From Hirudo medicinalis (taxonomy: Eukaryota; Annelida; Clitellata; Hirudinida; Hirudinidae), in assembly GCA_011800805.1 (NCBI GenBank), contig MPNW01000672.1, positions 1 through 43,769 on the forward strand: DNA of 43,769 bases, read 5' to 3'. The notes beneath the pieces are model-generated. The model was not told the origin of the DNA, made no database searches, and was given only the letters and a program-made list of their open reading frames with translations. Shown in pieces: positions 1-12,470 of the stretch; within the stretch, counting starts at the first letter, position 1, and each line of letters opens with the position of its first letter. A program made the position numbers and the translations under genes.

Positions 1-642
1 TTTTTTTTAGTAGCATAAAATTGACATTATTAGAAATTATTTTGCCGATTATTAATAAATGTAACAACCTGCTTGTTGCTTTTAGACGGCGACATTGAAG
101 AGGAATCATGTTTGTATTAATACAATATTAGTATTAGTATTAACCCAAGTGATTCACGGATAGATATACAAACATTTATTTCATTTCAGATACGAAAAGT
201 CTTCAGAGTAAAAACCGTTCACATCTTTAATTTATTAGTTTTGAAAATATTTACTAAATGTTGAATTAATACGTTTAAAAACTCAGTATCTGTTTTGTAG
301 AACGCGCCCACAACACTGACGATGACGACGACGATGACGAAGGTATCACGAACGTTTGGCCTGTAATTCGGTTAATTCAAATAACCCAACATGTGTAAAT
401 GCAGTTCCAACATTTTACAGATGACGAATGAAGGCCACAAATAATTTTGATCGTCCTGAAAGTTGTTGAATAAAAATGCATAAAAATGATTTTGTGGTAC
501 TGTTTTTCATTTCCAACCAAACAAAGTTATAAAATTCCTGTCGTGTTAACGGTTTTGAGTGTCTTGCCGGAAACACAATTCGCATCTAAAATTAACTTTT
601 CGAGAGTTTTAAAATTCGATAGATCTCTCTAGGGTTATAGGT
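1..642. other. No gene seen
   Basis: AT-rich sequence without a supportable frame. A short GACGAC/GATGAC run lies near 318-343. Confidence 0.5.
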
Positions 643-921
643 TATATTAATAATAATAATAATTATTATTATTATTATAATTATTAATAAATATAATAAA
701 TTATAATAAAAAATAAATTATAATAATTATTATAATTATAATTATAATAATATAATAATAATATTATAATATAATAATATTATAATATAATATTATAATA
801 CAATTATAATACAATAATAATATTTATTATAATTATAATATTATTATTATAATAATTATTATTATAATTTATTGTCTTATAATATATTGTATTATAATTA
901 TATTATAATATATTGTCTTAA
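643..921. repeat. AT-only low-complexity tract (TAA/ATT microsatellite)
   Basis: Almost pure A/T with degenerate TAATAA and TATAAT units in both orientations; likely self-pairing. Confidence 0.9.
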
Positions 922-994
922 TAACGAACCGAGTCAAAACTTAAATCGATTGTACACAAACAAAAATGTTGTCCTTTGTATGTCAGTTCTTCTA

Positions 995-2262
995 TCAACC
1001 AAGTACTTTCCTTAGAATATGTGTGTCCCATTCAATGCAATGTTTTGAATATCTTCAGCAATCGGCTTTCCGGGTATCAACTCAATTTCTTTGTTAAAAT
1101 TGTCACTCTTAGTTCCTAAAGCTCCAACTACAACTGCTATCACTTTTGTCTTGACATTCCACATTCTAGAAATTTCTATCTGCAGATCTTTGTATTTCAA
1201 CCTCTTTTCTGTCTCTTTTTTCGACACATTTACGTCATCAGGTACTGTCACATCCACAATGAAACAATTTTGTTAATTTTTGTTCAGGATTAAGTCAGGT
1301 CTATTTGCGAGAATCGTCCTGTTTGTTAATATTGTTTTATCCCACATAATGACATTGTCATCCACCTTTGTAACTTTTTCGGGCTCTGCATATAATACTT
1401 TTCTGTCACTGGAAGATTAAGGCTTTTGCAAATTCGCCAGTGTATGTAGCTCGCCATCTTGTCGTGCCTCTGCTGGTACTCCACTGGTGCAAGGACTTCA
1501 CATCCAGCAACCTTTAAACACAATCGGCAGACACTCTTAACTGACTGGCCAAGGATATGTCTTTGATGGTATCTGGTATTGAGTGCCTGATCTTGTACTG
1601 CAACCAATAAACTTCTGTCTCTCCTTTTAATCTTCCATTAGTGAGCCTTCACACTTAATTCTTTGTTTATGTGAGTTCCCTCTAAATGTTTGAAAAACTT
1701 TCCACGGAGTGGCTTGTTTGCTATCTTTGACATTTTTTCACAATTTTTGCCAATTTTTTCGTTTGCAATCACTGCTGCTGTGGCATAAATTAATTCATTT
1801 ATTTCTGAAAAGTTCATGTTTTTCTCAGTAGTAAATTTAGTGAGAACTTTATTTGCCATTTCTATTTTTTCCATATCAACAATTTCTTCCACATTTGTCT
1901 TGCCCAAATTACTACTATCAAATGTGTCAGGAACGTGTCTCTCAATGTACCTTGTTGGATCATCATCAAGCTCACATTCTAACACCTTGGAGGCAACATC
2001 TGAAATGATTTCGTTGATTTCTGATTCTGTGAGTTTGTTTCCTCTTAAGATGAATCGTCTTTGGTTACATAATTTTTTTGGATTCATTCCTGGGAAAATG
2101 TCAGGGTTTCTGTCTCCATATTCTATAAGTGTCTAAAGCTGTTGCTTCACTTTCAGTCTTTTTTGCATACTGGTAGGCCCAAATTATCTCTTTATACTGT
2201 TGCTTTGTCCATTTCTGTCTTCTGTTTGGAGGTGTACTGGGTTCATCACTGTTGCCATCTCA
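995..2262 (-). mobile_element. Decayed R2-like (restriction-like endonuclease) non-LTR retrotransposon, internally deleted
   Basis: Read on the minus strand. About 2262-2090 encodes a Myb-like start (RRQKWTKQQYKEII), continuing after a frameshift near 2110 into 2087-1638 (NPKKLCNQRRFI and on). From about 1630 to 995 comes the C-terminal part: QDQALNTRYHQ, a zinc-knuckle region beginning CRLC, then RPD and FIVDVTVPDD, the PD-(D/E)XK endonuclease core, and VVVGALGTKS. These blocks are typical of site-specific-endonuclease retroelements. The reverse transcriptase that should lie between is absent, and the zinc knuckle is shortened. I see at least four frameshifts (near 2110, 1605, 1380 and 1015), so the copy is dead. 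It ends near TGA at 995-997. Confidence 0.85.
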
Positions 2263-2289
2263 TCTTTGCTGTCTCTTTTATTATTGTAT

Positions 2290-2295
<6 letters not shown>

Positions 2296-2320
<25 letters not shown>

Positions 2321-2321
2321 T
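2296..2321 (+). repeat. TTA microsatellite
   Basis: Uninterrupted TTA units just beyond the retroelement remnant. Confidence 0.9.
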
Positions 2322-2322
2322 T

Positions 2323-5300
2323 CACGGATTCAATTAATCATTGGCGTATGATTTTAAACCACGATTGATCTTTTTCACCGTCAGTTTAATGAATATTAAG
2401 GCATAATTGAAATCAGTATTGATTGAAAATTATATCTTATACACAAAAATATATTTGTAATATACTTTATATTATAGATAGTACGTAAATAATTTTCGCA
2501 TTTACATGTGCATTCCATTTGCCTCATATGTTTGCATGCATTTGGAAACATCTTTAATTTTTAAAAAGTATTCTAATTTTTATTAGTAATATTTTTTTAC
2601 TCCTAATTAATATGTGTTTCTTGAAAATTAGAGATCAATTAAGCAATGAATTTTTGCACCAATAACTTCAGTTTTATATTGTACATAATATACAGTATGT
2701 ATATATGTAGTATTATCACATAACATTACAAATGATATTGTAACATCGCATTACATTGTAACTTATATTGCAATATCACTTTACATTTTAAATGATATTC
2801 TACTTCAATTAAATTAAATATTTATTTGTTCGCCAGAGTTTGATATTTCGCGCTTCTTGTTCCTAGAGTGAACATTCATTTTACAATTGATTTTAAAAGA
2901 ATTATGTCGTTTATCCGTTATTTATTTTAAACAAACATTTTGTGCCACGCATTATTCATCATAAAATCTCTAAATTATATTGTTATGATTTTAATCCGAA
3001 GAACATTATTTTCACTAATTTTTTATTAAAAAAACTAACATTGCTTTAATTGCATTACGTAATAACAGCTTCCGTTTATTCGTGAAATGTTGAAGAGGCT
3101 TCTCAAATTTCATGATTTAAATGGTCAATCGTTATTCATAATTGTTGTGAAATGGAAAGAATCGATAATTATAATGGAAATAATTATAATATTCAATTAA
3201 ATTGCAAACTATATTTTTATAAAATTATAGCTTTAATTGCGAGGAGTGAATTTTTCTCGTCTTTTTTCGTCCTGTGGATGGAATGAGTTTTTTGTTCTTT
3301 TCAAGAGAAATACGAATTATTTTAAGATATTTTTAAGATATCGTTTTTAATTCATTTAACCAAAGCCGCCATTTGCAGACATTTGAATTGTCTAGCAACT
3401 TCATTGTGAAGATATTCTGTGTCTTTCAAAGAAGACAATGCCCATCACGGCTCCAAAAAGCTTTTGACACCAATCACACAACACCGGATTGATATTATTT
3501 TTCCTTTTTATCCTCCTTAATTATGGGATTCCATTTTCATTCATTTTCATCCAATCTTCCAGCTAATCTATCGGCATTTCAGTTAGTTTCGGCATTCCCT
3601 ACAGTGCGTGTCTGGACGATAATTAAAAAAAGAAGATAAACCCGTCCGCTATATTTTGCATTAGAAAGTTGTAACATAATTTTGTGCAAGGGGTGACTGT
3701 TAATTAAAATTTCATTACAACAATTTCTCATCTCCGCATGTCTATCCACCTCCGTCGAGGATAATGTTAAATCATGTCGCCGGGAGACCATAAAGCAAAA
3801 TTGAAATCTCGCGTGAATTGCCATCATATCTCGAGAGGTTAAAAAACAACGCCGAAGAAAACAAAGCAGCGCCCGGAAAAGACGGAAGCAGTCAAAGGTG
3901 GGCCAAGCCGATGTAAGGAATCGCAGATGATGTAGGAAATGAAACGACATTTAATTCGATACAAATGTTTTCAAAATAATGCGGAGTCCGCGATATAATA
4001 GTTCTTGAGACCATGTTCAGAATGATCAATGATATCGTGTGGTAACGTCTGACAAGTTGCATGCAGCATGCTCGTAGAACGTTTTTGAATTTTTTGTGTT
4101 AATGAAAGCTTTCTGAATTCAAATAATAACTTTCAATTAAATCGTTTGCTTAAATTTCAACTATTGCCACGCGTGTGACTTGAACATTTAAGTGCTCTAC
4201 TACGTCAACACGCATGCTCCGTTGTTGTCATGACAACGAGAAAATTAATTTCGAAGAAGTAATATTTTTTTTATGAATTTCGTGTCTCACGATTCTTTCG
4301 TGTCCATGAAAGATTGTTTTTTAATCATTTTTGCCGTAAAAAATCAAAGAATTTATTTTAATTTTTGCATTCTTAGAAAATTCATTTGCAAAAAAACTCA
4401 TCGAAGAAAGAAATTAACTTTTAATCATTTGTTTCATTCGTTTAATGTCTGCCGCTTCTTTGTACACATTTATGTACATGAAAGTCGTTGTAACCGAAAC
4501 TAATGCGCAAATTTGCTTACTTTTCGGATTTGAATTTCAAGTTATTAAAATGAATTTATTTAATTATCGATTAATAACATTTTCTTTAAATGTTGTGAAA
4601 GATCATTCATGCGGCTCAACAATTGCTTAAATTTGTTAATATAATATAATTACATATTACTAATATAATTGCATATTACTAATATCATTACATATTACTA
4701 ATACAGTTTCATTGTGTTGTAATATATTCTGAATGTTACATAACGTGCTACAATCGCAATGGAATGTTTGACTAAATTCCATTTGTTCCATACTTCGTGG
4801 AGCGGCTGCATTGGTTGGCTGAAGACGAGTTGATAGATGACGAAGATGACGGATTAGAAGTGATTTTAATGACAAACTGACTTTTGACAACAAATCTGTT
4901 GAGCATCAACCGTTCATTCGATCGAGTTGTTTTGGAATTGTTCGAATGGCGACTTGCAATTGAAACACGTCGAAATAATATTTGTAAATTATGTTGAAAT
5001 ATTATAAAATATTTATATATTTTATGAAAACTCCACAAACTTCCAAGTTAACGGTAGCAAGTCATTCCCATAATAATAACACCTTGAACACGTTGTATTG
5101 CAATCGAACATTACATCGTGCGCGTTACATTACAAGGAGGAGAGAAGAAATCGCTGTGTATTCACACGTAGCACGATTTACTTGGCCAGTGAGGCGCAGA
5201 TGGATGGGGGCTCCATAAAAACCGGAGTGAATTATCCTCTGGAAGCGGGTTTATCTCGCTCTTTTGCGCTCCAGTACGGAGTCATTTCAACACCTCTTCT

Positions 5301-5869
5301 ATTCAAATATAGAAGAGACGCATTTACGGGCCTAATGTAGTCTATGTCCAAGTGACGTGCAAGAGACAAAAGGCAATAGAATGAAATATTGCCGCTGTTC
5401 TTCCCCGGGGAGGGTGTCGTCGATGTGCTGCCTTCGAGAAGGATTCAAAACTGCGGAATCAGAACCTTGCCACCGTCACGAAGACATTCATTATTTAATG
5501 TCACACCAATGAGAAGTCACCATTGATGGTCACATTGTTCAGATAACCTTCGCACATCTGAGAAGTGAGATGCACGGGGAGTGACCCTAAAAGCAAAAAA
5601 AAAAGAAGAAATAATAAAATGAAGGCACTTCAGGCAACGTGACGTTGGCCGACGTGCAATTGAATTTGCCTGACATTATGCTTCCATAAACTTGGTCACG
5701 TACTAAACCTACAACGCACTCGGTCCATCCCTCCCGCCAGCAGCTTTATACGTCCGTGTGCGCACGTTCTCTAGTGCAGGTGCTTGTAAGGCAGTTATAA
5801 GAGCAATGTCTAATTCCTGCATTAGACTACGAGAGGTGGGACTCTTTTCTCTGCTTTCATTCACTTCCA
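2323..5869. other. Gene-poor AT-rich stretch
   Basis: No supportable gene. It holds a 19-base tandem repeat at 4649-4705 (three units of ATTACATATTACTAATAT-type), an RFX-like palindrome at 4224-4237, and a 9-base-stem hairpin at 5294-5317 (CTCTTCTAT/ATAGAAGAG). The 123-codon frame near 3579-3950 (minus) has no recognisable features. Confidence 0.5.
4224..4237. promoter_or_regulatory. RFX X-box-like palindrome GTTGTCATGACAAC
   Basis: Perfect 14-base palindrome fitting the RFX X-box form (GTHNYY-AT-RRNAAC). Binding is inferred; no gene start is evident nearby. Confidence 0.35.
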
Positions 5870-5924
5870 CCTTCATCATCTTCATCATCAACACGATGAT
5901 CATCATCATCATCATCATTATCAC
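5870..5924 (+). repeat. CAT microsatellite
   Basis: Imperfect CAT units; gives Met/Ile/His-rich false frames. Confidence 0.85.
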
Positions 5925-6059
5925 ACATAACATCGTCATGATCCACCACTGCTGCACGTAACATCTTGTTTGCACCATCGGCGTTGGTGTGTGCACAACC
6001 AATGAAGCCTAAAAGTTGCTCATCGATGTCCTAAACAATAAGTTTAAATAATCTCAAAT

Positions 6060-6560
6060 ATTAATCTCTGACCGTGTGACGTCATCACTCGGAACGAGTC
6101 AAAAAGTAGCACTTGCGTCACCGTGGCACGCCAACATAAACACGGACGCAGTCATACGACGCAGTGTTCCGGCCTGCAGTTAATTTCTGTTGGCAAGCGT
6201 TAGAGTACGCATGCGCGAAAAGCCGGAAGTCATTAATAATGCCGACAAGGGTGTTTTATCCCGGTCAAGCAAACTTCAATATTCCTGATGACGATCGTGG
6301 AGCATGGAGACGATCGTCACCATGATCATGCCTGTGATGACGCAGAATGATGAGGTGGTAATGAATGGATAAACTATGTGGAATAGAAAGTCTAACGAAC
6401 AGATCGTTAAAATTCATTAGCCTATTTCGTCCATCGTCGTCGTTATCATCGTCATTTCACTTTTAAACGCCCTCGTACTTCCGGCCGGTCACGTGAGACG
6501 TGTTGCCCCTAGCAACCGGCGCGTCATCATCCATGACGTATCAATTTACGTCACGACGCA
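6060..6560. promoter_or_regulatory. Promoter-like GC-richer island (CRE, NRF1, ETS, E-box, X-box)
   Basis: Within 500 bases: full CRE TGACGTCA (6077-6084), NRF1-like CGCATGCGCG (6208-6217), ETS site CCGGAAGT (6223-6230), CTTCCGG plus GTCACGTGA (6478-6495), an RFX-type GTTGCC-CCT-AGCAAC (6502-6516), and further TGACG/CGTCA half sites to 6560. NRF1 beside ETS is a hallmark of animal housekeeping promoters. I find no recognisable gene starting here, so the island may drive an unseen transcript or act as an enhancer. Confidence 0.4.
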
Positions 6561-8203
6561 TTTGTCTTGTCCATACGCACTGGTGCCGGCAACTACGACG
6601 CGTTATGCAAGTCAATTGCCACTCTGCATGCTGTTTCTAGTTCCACGAACTGTCATCATCACCACGACGATCATCATCATGCCTGATCATTCCATCCACT
6701 CCACCACCTCGCCTACGCCTTCGAGAGTGACAACTCCTGGAAAATTGTTTACGGTTGACTGATAAAAGTTCCAATCAGTTCGCTAGATGGCCACCCAAAT
6801 GAAGTCAGTGATGCGAGAAATTTTTAATTGCATCTCTCAGCGCCATTCTTTTTTTTCTTCATTTTTTTACACAATCACTCCATCCATCCGATGCCGGAGG
6901 AATAATTAATGGAGGTGATGAGAGAGAATGAAGTGCTGATGGTTGGATTGAAAGTGCATCTGCACGGGGATGGATCCATAATCTCCAATTGAAACACAAT
7001 ATCCCAGCTCCGTGCCTCTACATTTAGATGAGCCATTTGACCGGTCCGCATTGTCGTCTGTTGGCGATGGTTAGTTGATGATGTCATCGTTACGGTTAGC
7101 TGATGACGTCACAGTTATGATTAGTTGACGACATCAGTGTTCATCATATCCACCGAAGAAATGAAGATGCTTAAGATTGTGAGAAGTATGACCATGATGA
7201 TGATAATGATTATCATCGCTTAATCAGAGATACGTGAACTACAAAAATCGGAGACATATCACGGTGATGACGATAGTAATTATAGTGAAGGTGATAATAA
7301 TGACGACGATGATGGTGGTGATTGTGAACGATAAAGAAAGTCATCGAATCATGTGACGCACACGTGACGGCTTGGCGCTGGAGACAATGGAAAATTGAGG
7401 AATTAAGCTTGTCAGGAGGACGTTGGAAATGGCGAAATGGAGACATCATTTCGTCCTATCATCGGTTTTTGATCGGAATGGAATCTCATCCATTCCATCT
7501 TCTTTCCATCCATCCATCCATGTTTTATCCATGCACATGAGTGGATAGATGCGTGGATGGATGCATGGATGGATGCGTGGATGGATGGATGCATGAATGG
7601 ATGCATGAATGGATGCATGGATGGATGCATGAATGGATGCATGGATGGATGCATGGATGGATGAGTGGATGGCAGCAAGAAAGCTAAATGATGGGTTGAG
7701 GAGACGACACAAGAATGACACGATGATGTGGTCACCTCCTACCGCTTTAACTGCCTTCGAGCGCCTGTAATTGATACCCCAGTTATCCAATTTTATCTCT
7801 GACCCATCTCATTATTTGGGTCGGTTCGGGGCGGACATGCCGCCAATGAAAGCGTCTCATTGAACATGCATCTAGGTCGTCAGGTGTCATGCACAAGTAA
7901 CTGAGTTCAGGATATAAATTGACGACGATGACGATGATGACGATGATGACGAACGTGTTGATGATCCAGAAAATATGTAATTATCTCAATGACGATGACA
8001 GCGACCAATGTAAAAATGATGATAGATCGATACACTACGAACTACGACCAATGAGAAGCAAAGAAATGAGGTCAAAGGTCATCAATAAGGGCAGAGTTAT
8101 ATGGAACACGACACCTAAGAAGTCTGCAATTAAGTGTAAATGAGTAATTGGGGGAGGAGCCAACGTGACGCTGACGATGAGGGTTGTGATCGTAAAAGGA
8201 AAG
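6561..8203. other. Gene-poor stretch with GAT/CAT runs and CRE sites
   Basis: No gene supported. A second full CRE lies at 7104-7111, with related TGATGAC/GTCATC repeats around 7070-7135, and a GATGAC run at about 7919-7955. Confidence 0.5.
7539..7672 (+). repeat. ATGGATGC/ATGGATGA-type tandem repeat
   Basis: Degenerate 4-, 8- and 12-base units; produces His/Ser/Ile-rich false frames on the minus strand. Confidence 0.9.
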
Positions 8204-8261
8204 CATAATAATAATAATAAAATAATAATAATAACAATAATAATAATAATAATATAATAAC

Positions 8262-8310
<49 letters not shown>

Positions 8311-8360
8311 GTAATAATATTAATAATAAAATAATAATAATTATTATAATAAATATTTAG
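8204..8360 (+). repeat. AAT microsatellite
   Basis: Long AATAAT tract with few interruptions. Confidence 0.9.
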
Positions 8361-8598
8361 TAATGGTTGTTATTCGTTGTGAGTAGTGTCATTATCTATA
8401 ATTGCTAATGTTGACATTGATATGTTGATTGATTAATGTTGATTAAAATATGTTATTACTAATACTATTGTTATCATTATTTTTTAAATATTATTATTAT
8501 TATTATTAATATTAAACATTTATAATACTCATAATTTTCGTTACTTCGGGACGGAATGACAGAAGCATCACATTTCAAAAACATTCTAAGCGTTACAC

Positions 8599-8676
8599 GG
8601 CAGCGATGACGACGATGAGGATGACGATGATGATGACGACGATGATGATGACAACGAAGATGATGATGATGATGAT
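8599..8676 (+). repeat. GAT/GAC trinucleotide repeat
   Basis: GATGAC/GATGAT units; the His-rich frame on the opposite strand is an artefact. Confidence 0.85.
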
Positions 8677-8754
8677 CCAATGATTTTCAAGGGTTTGAGG
8701 ACGTAACGAACATTATTGGCCAACCTAGATTTACTTACTAGTTTAATGCCTGAC

Positions 8755-8850
8755 TGATAATAATATTAATAATAATAAAATAATAATAAAATAAATACAT
8801 TATTATTATTAATAATGAAAATAATAATTTTATTACTTAATTATTATAAT
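8755..8850. repeat. AAT/ATT low-complexity tract
   Basis: A/T-only degenerate AATAAT followed by TTATTA. Confidence 0.8.
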
Positions 8851-9086
8851 TGCTATTATTGTTGTTATTGTTTCTGTTGTCGTTTCAACATTCACCAATT
8901 TGAAAGCAAAGCAACTTCTTTCATCCAGGTTTGTTTCAAGTCACGAAAACATTTGTAAAGTTTAAGGAACGACATGTCGACACGCTTCAGTGACTTTTCA
9001 CACTTAAGCAGCATCGACCGTGCGAAAGTGTGAGCATGTCGTATTGTGGACATGTGCCAACTCGCCTCACAGTCTTGTCTCTCCTG

Positions 9087-9172
9087 CAGCCATAACAATC
9101 ATCACAACCATCATCATCGTCATAGTCATCATCGTCGTCTTTGTTGTCGTCATCATCATCGACATCGTCGTC
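9087..9172 (+). repeat. CAT/CGT trinucleotide repeat
   Basis: ATCATCGTC-type units coding a false Ile/Val run. Confidence 0.85.
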
Positions 9173-9322
9173 GCCAACTTAGAGGAATTCGTTGATGTTG
9201 ATAAAAATGTGATCATTTTGAATATTTATTTGTCACGTGTTGATGGAAACAATCGGGAATTTATCACTTTTGTAACACCACCTTGTTCTAAAGGAACAAA
9301 TACGTAGCAATGTACAAATATT

Positions 9323-9669
9323 AATTCAATCCAATATTCAACCCAATAATCAACCCAATATTCAATCCAATATTCAACCCAATAATCAACCCAATATTCT
9401 ACCCAATGTTCAATCCAATGTTTAACCTAATGTTTAACCCAATATTCTTTTCCAATATTCAATCCAATGTTCAATCCAATGTTCAATCCAATGTTCAATC
9501 CATTGTTCAATCCATTGTTCAATCCAATGTTCAATCCAATGTTCAATCCAATGTTCAATCCAATGTTCAATCCAATGTTCAATCCATTGTTCAATCCAAT
9601 GTTCAATCCAATGTTCAATCCAATGTTCAATCCATTGTTCAATCCAATGTTCAATCCAATGTTCAATCC
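9323..9669 (+). repeat. 12-base minisatellite TTCAATCCAATG
   Basis: About 28 units; the left third is degenerate (AATATTCAACCC forms), the right two thirds nearly perfect. Since 12 is a multiple of 3, all frames stay open and give repeated MFNP, NVQS, IEHW and GLNI peptides. I judge these not to be genes: the arrays lack coding flanks on either side. Confidence 0.93.
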
Positions 9670-10061
9670 TGTAATTAAAACCACTTCTGCACTTTTTTAT
9701 TTTTGCAGTCAAAAAGTGAGAAAATACTGACTTCGCTGTTGTGCTTTCCTTTACCCATTGTTTTCGATTCTGTCGATCTTTAGACACGAATGAAGGATAA
9801 ATGACTTGCAGGTGTTAGTAATCAGCAGGTGATTGATGATTGATAGATTGAAAAGGACCGATTGAAATTGAAACGTCAACAGAGCGTATCTGCAATGAAT
9901 CATATTTTGTAATCACTTTAAAAACCTTTTCGATTGATTTATTTTAATTGAATTGATCTGAATTTCGAGAGAACCCTGACGAGTTGCCCGAGTCGTGTCT
10001 TACTTGCCGAAGTGGTTGAACATGAGGCAGAGTTGTGACGGTCGACTGACGATTGCGAAGG

Positions 10062-10562
10062 ATGAGTGCGGAGGCGTCTACCGCCAATAAAAAGGAACAG
10101 TTGTTGCAATCGACAACTAATGGATACGAATTGTTGGCCAACATTCGCACGACAATGACCAGGATTAGCAGCCATCTGGTGTCCTGCGTTCGGCCATCCC
10201 TTCGCTTAAGAACTGCTCCTGCGTTGATAGGAGTGGGAGTGCGTTGAGCCCACTCGGTCGCTCGAGATGACGTCTCACGTTGGCAGAGCCATAAATATTT
10301 ATTATTTCGCAATCCCACAAAAACCACGTCATGTCAAAAACAATCAACATGGCCGAACAGGGAGGAAACCGTGGATCGCGGGGCGGATCCACCCACAAGA
10401 TCCCTTGCCGCTCCTCATTCCCACTCAAACACGCATAAATCTCATAAAAAATGCAAAACATTGCTTTTCCAGCGAACATTTGGCGGCAAATATCAACAGA
10501 TTTTCAGGCAGAACGACTTGGAAGTGCTCAAAGACAAATACGAGTTGAGGCACGATTTTTAA
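10062..10562 (+). other. GC-richer island with coding-like frames, gene uncertain
   Basis: Two plus-strand frames look more protein-like than the surroundings. One is 10062 to about 10180, starting MSAEASTANKKEQLL after an in-frame stop. The other, about 10487-10562, follows a good acceptor (TTGCTTTTCCAG), reads RTFGGKYQQIFRQND, and stops at TAA. I could not link them by a convincing donor, and the opposite strand is also open, as GC-richer DNA often is. It could be a small gene or a regulatory island. Confidence 0.25.
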
Positions 10563-10639
10563 AGTCCTTTCTTTTGCTTACACTCGCTAGGGGAGAGAAT
10601 TTATTGCATTAGACTTTATTGCTGCACTCTCGCTCGAAT

Positions 10640-10781
10640 GAAAGAATGAACAGAATGAATGAATGAAAGAATGAAAGAATGAACAGAATGAATGAATGAA
10701 AGAATAAATGAATGAAAGAATAAATGAATGATAGAATAAATGAATGAAAGAATAAATGAATGATAGAATAAATGAATGAAA
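10640..10781 (+). repeat. 16-base minisatellite GAATAAATGAATGAAA
   Basis: Alternating AAA/ATA versions of the unit. Confidence 0.9.
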
Positions 10782-10945
10782 GAAATCTTAACCATCGGTT
10801 ATCCTGGATGGTTGGTCTAGAATTATATTCGAAACATGAGCATTGCTGACTGTCAAATTATGTCAAATTGCATACCGCGCAATAAAAAATAATTTCTCAT
10901 GAAACACATGTTTTGACAGCAATCCTAACTTTTCATTCCATCTGC

Positions 10946-11190
10946 AATCATCCATCCGTCCATCCATCCGTCCGTCCATCCATCCATCCATCCATCCATC
11001 CATCCATCCATCCATCCATCCATCCATCCATCCATCCATCCATCCATCCATCNAGATAGTGACGCTGTTCATTCATTATCCACCATTCATTCATCATCCG
11101 TCCATCAATCCTACTACCCATTCACTAATCCATCCATCCATCCATCCATCCATCCATCCATCCATCCATCCATCCATCCATCCATCCATT
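10946..11190 (+). repeat. CATC microsatellite, two blocks, with one N
   Basis: Pure CATC runs at about 10966-11052 and 11127-11188, separated by a diverged part; N at 11053 marks an unresolved base at the array edge. Confidence 0.93.
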
Positions 11191-11325
11191 GACATTCATT
11201 TACTTCTCTCATCCATTCTTTCATTCCCTTAATCTCCTCTCTTTGTTTCCATCTGTTTGTAAAATGACAGCAGCTCAAATGGATTTAAATGAATTCTCGA
11301 TCACTTAAATGTTAATGTGAGATAA

Positions 11326-11415
11326 TTAATATTAATAATATAAATAATAGTAATAATGTAATTAATATTAATAATATAAATAATAGTAATAATGTAATTA
11401 ATATTAATAATATAT
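11326..11415 (+). repeat. 36-base tandem repeat
   Basis: Unit starts ATTAATATTAATAATATAAA, about two and a half copies, A/T-rich. Confidence 0.85.
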
Positions 11416-11921
11416 AATGTTATATTAGATATTATTATACACATAAATATTAACTTAATTATTTAAATAAAATAGAAATTAATTTTTTTTAAACACAATT
11501 CATTTCATTCAGCTCTCCCGAATGGATGAAATGAATGGAAGTTGTGGAAGAATGAACGAAAGAACGTAGGAGTAAGCAAAGGATGAATGAAATGGTCTCA
11601 TAAATAGTAAATGAGTATTTGAGGCATTTCTCTACGCATAAGCCAGTTTTACGAGCTTCTAGGAGCGTTTTACAAACACTTCAACATTCTTTCTCATTTC
11701 CAACCTCAAGTCGTACAAAAATTCCAAAACATACGAGATTTAATCCCACATTCGGTTCTCATTTTAACTTTATCGAGGTGTGGGTATTTCCGGTTGTTCG
11801 TGCAATGAAGACATGAAGAGGAAAAATTCAATTGTTTTTCAATACGATTCGTCTGCCATCGAAGCGCATTTGCTTCAATTAATTCAAATGGAGAATTACT
11901 GACGACTTTTAATCTCAGTTT

Positions 11922-11997
11922 ATTGAAGATTTGTAAATTCATTGAAGAAATTTATTGAAGATTTGTAAATTCATTGAAGAAATTTATTGAAGATTAT
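11922..11997 (+). repeat. 32-base tandem repeat
   Basis: Unit starts ATTGAAGATTTGTAAATTCA, about 2.4 copies. Confidence 0.9.
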
Positions 11998-12303
11998 AAA
12001 TTACAGGAGAAAAAATAAAGTGTTTTCAATTCACAAAACTTTGAAACACGTCTTCAAATTCAATTAATTGGCAATTGATTCTCAGAATTTATTGCAATTA
12101 AAATAAAATGTTCAAAAATACACGATTCCATTTCCACATTCAGAGAACAATTTCATGAGGCAGTCAAAAGGATTCTAAACAAAAGTGACTTCGAATGAAT
12201 TTTATGGTATTTCGTGTTTTAAACGTGCAAAGTTAATGAAGTAAAATGAGAAATCCAACTTGAAGCTGCTATCCGTATTGCTTTGTAACAAGCTACCTCT
12301 TCT

Positions 12304-12470
12304 ATCATTCATTCATTCGTTCGTTCGTTCGTTCGTTCGTTCGTTCGTTCGTTCGTTCGTTCGTTCGTTCGTTCATTCATTCATTCATTCATTCATTCAT
12401 TCATTCATTCATTCATTCATTCGCTCATTGGTTCATTGGTTCATTCATTCATTCGTTCGTTCGTTCACGC
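12304..12470 (+). repeat. TTCG/TTCA tetranucleotide array
   Basis: Block of TTCG, then a block of TTCA, then mixed; codes a false Phe/Val/Arg/Ser/His run. Confidence 0.93.

Noticed and set aside
3579..3950. 123-codon minus-strand frame
   Set aside because: No recognisable domain, no splice context, and composition expected from a slightly GC-richer patch.
9323..9669. CRISPR-like direct repeats
   Set aside because: Units are contiguous with no unique spacers, and the genome is animal.
9406..9787. Open frames with MFNP, NVQS, GLNI and IEHW repeats
   Set aside because: Pure 12-base minisatellite, open on both strands simply because the period is a multiple of three.
9944..10327. 127-codon minus-strand frame
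   Set aside because: Overlaps an equally open plus-strand frame; openness is explained by local GC content. No domain seen.
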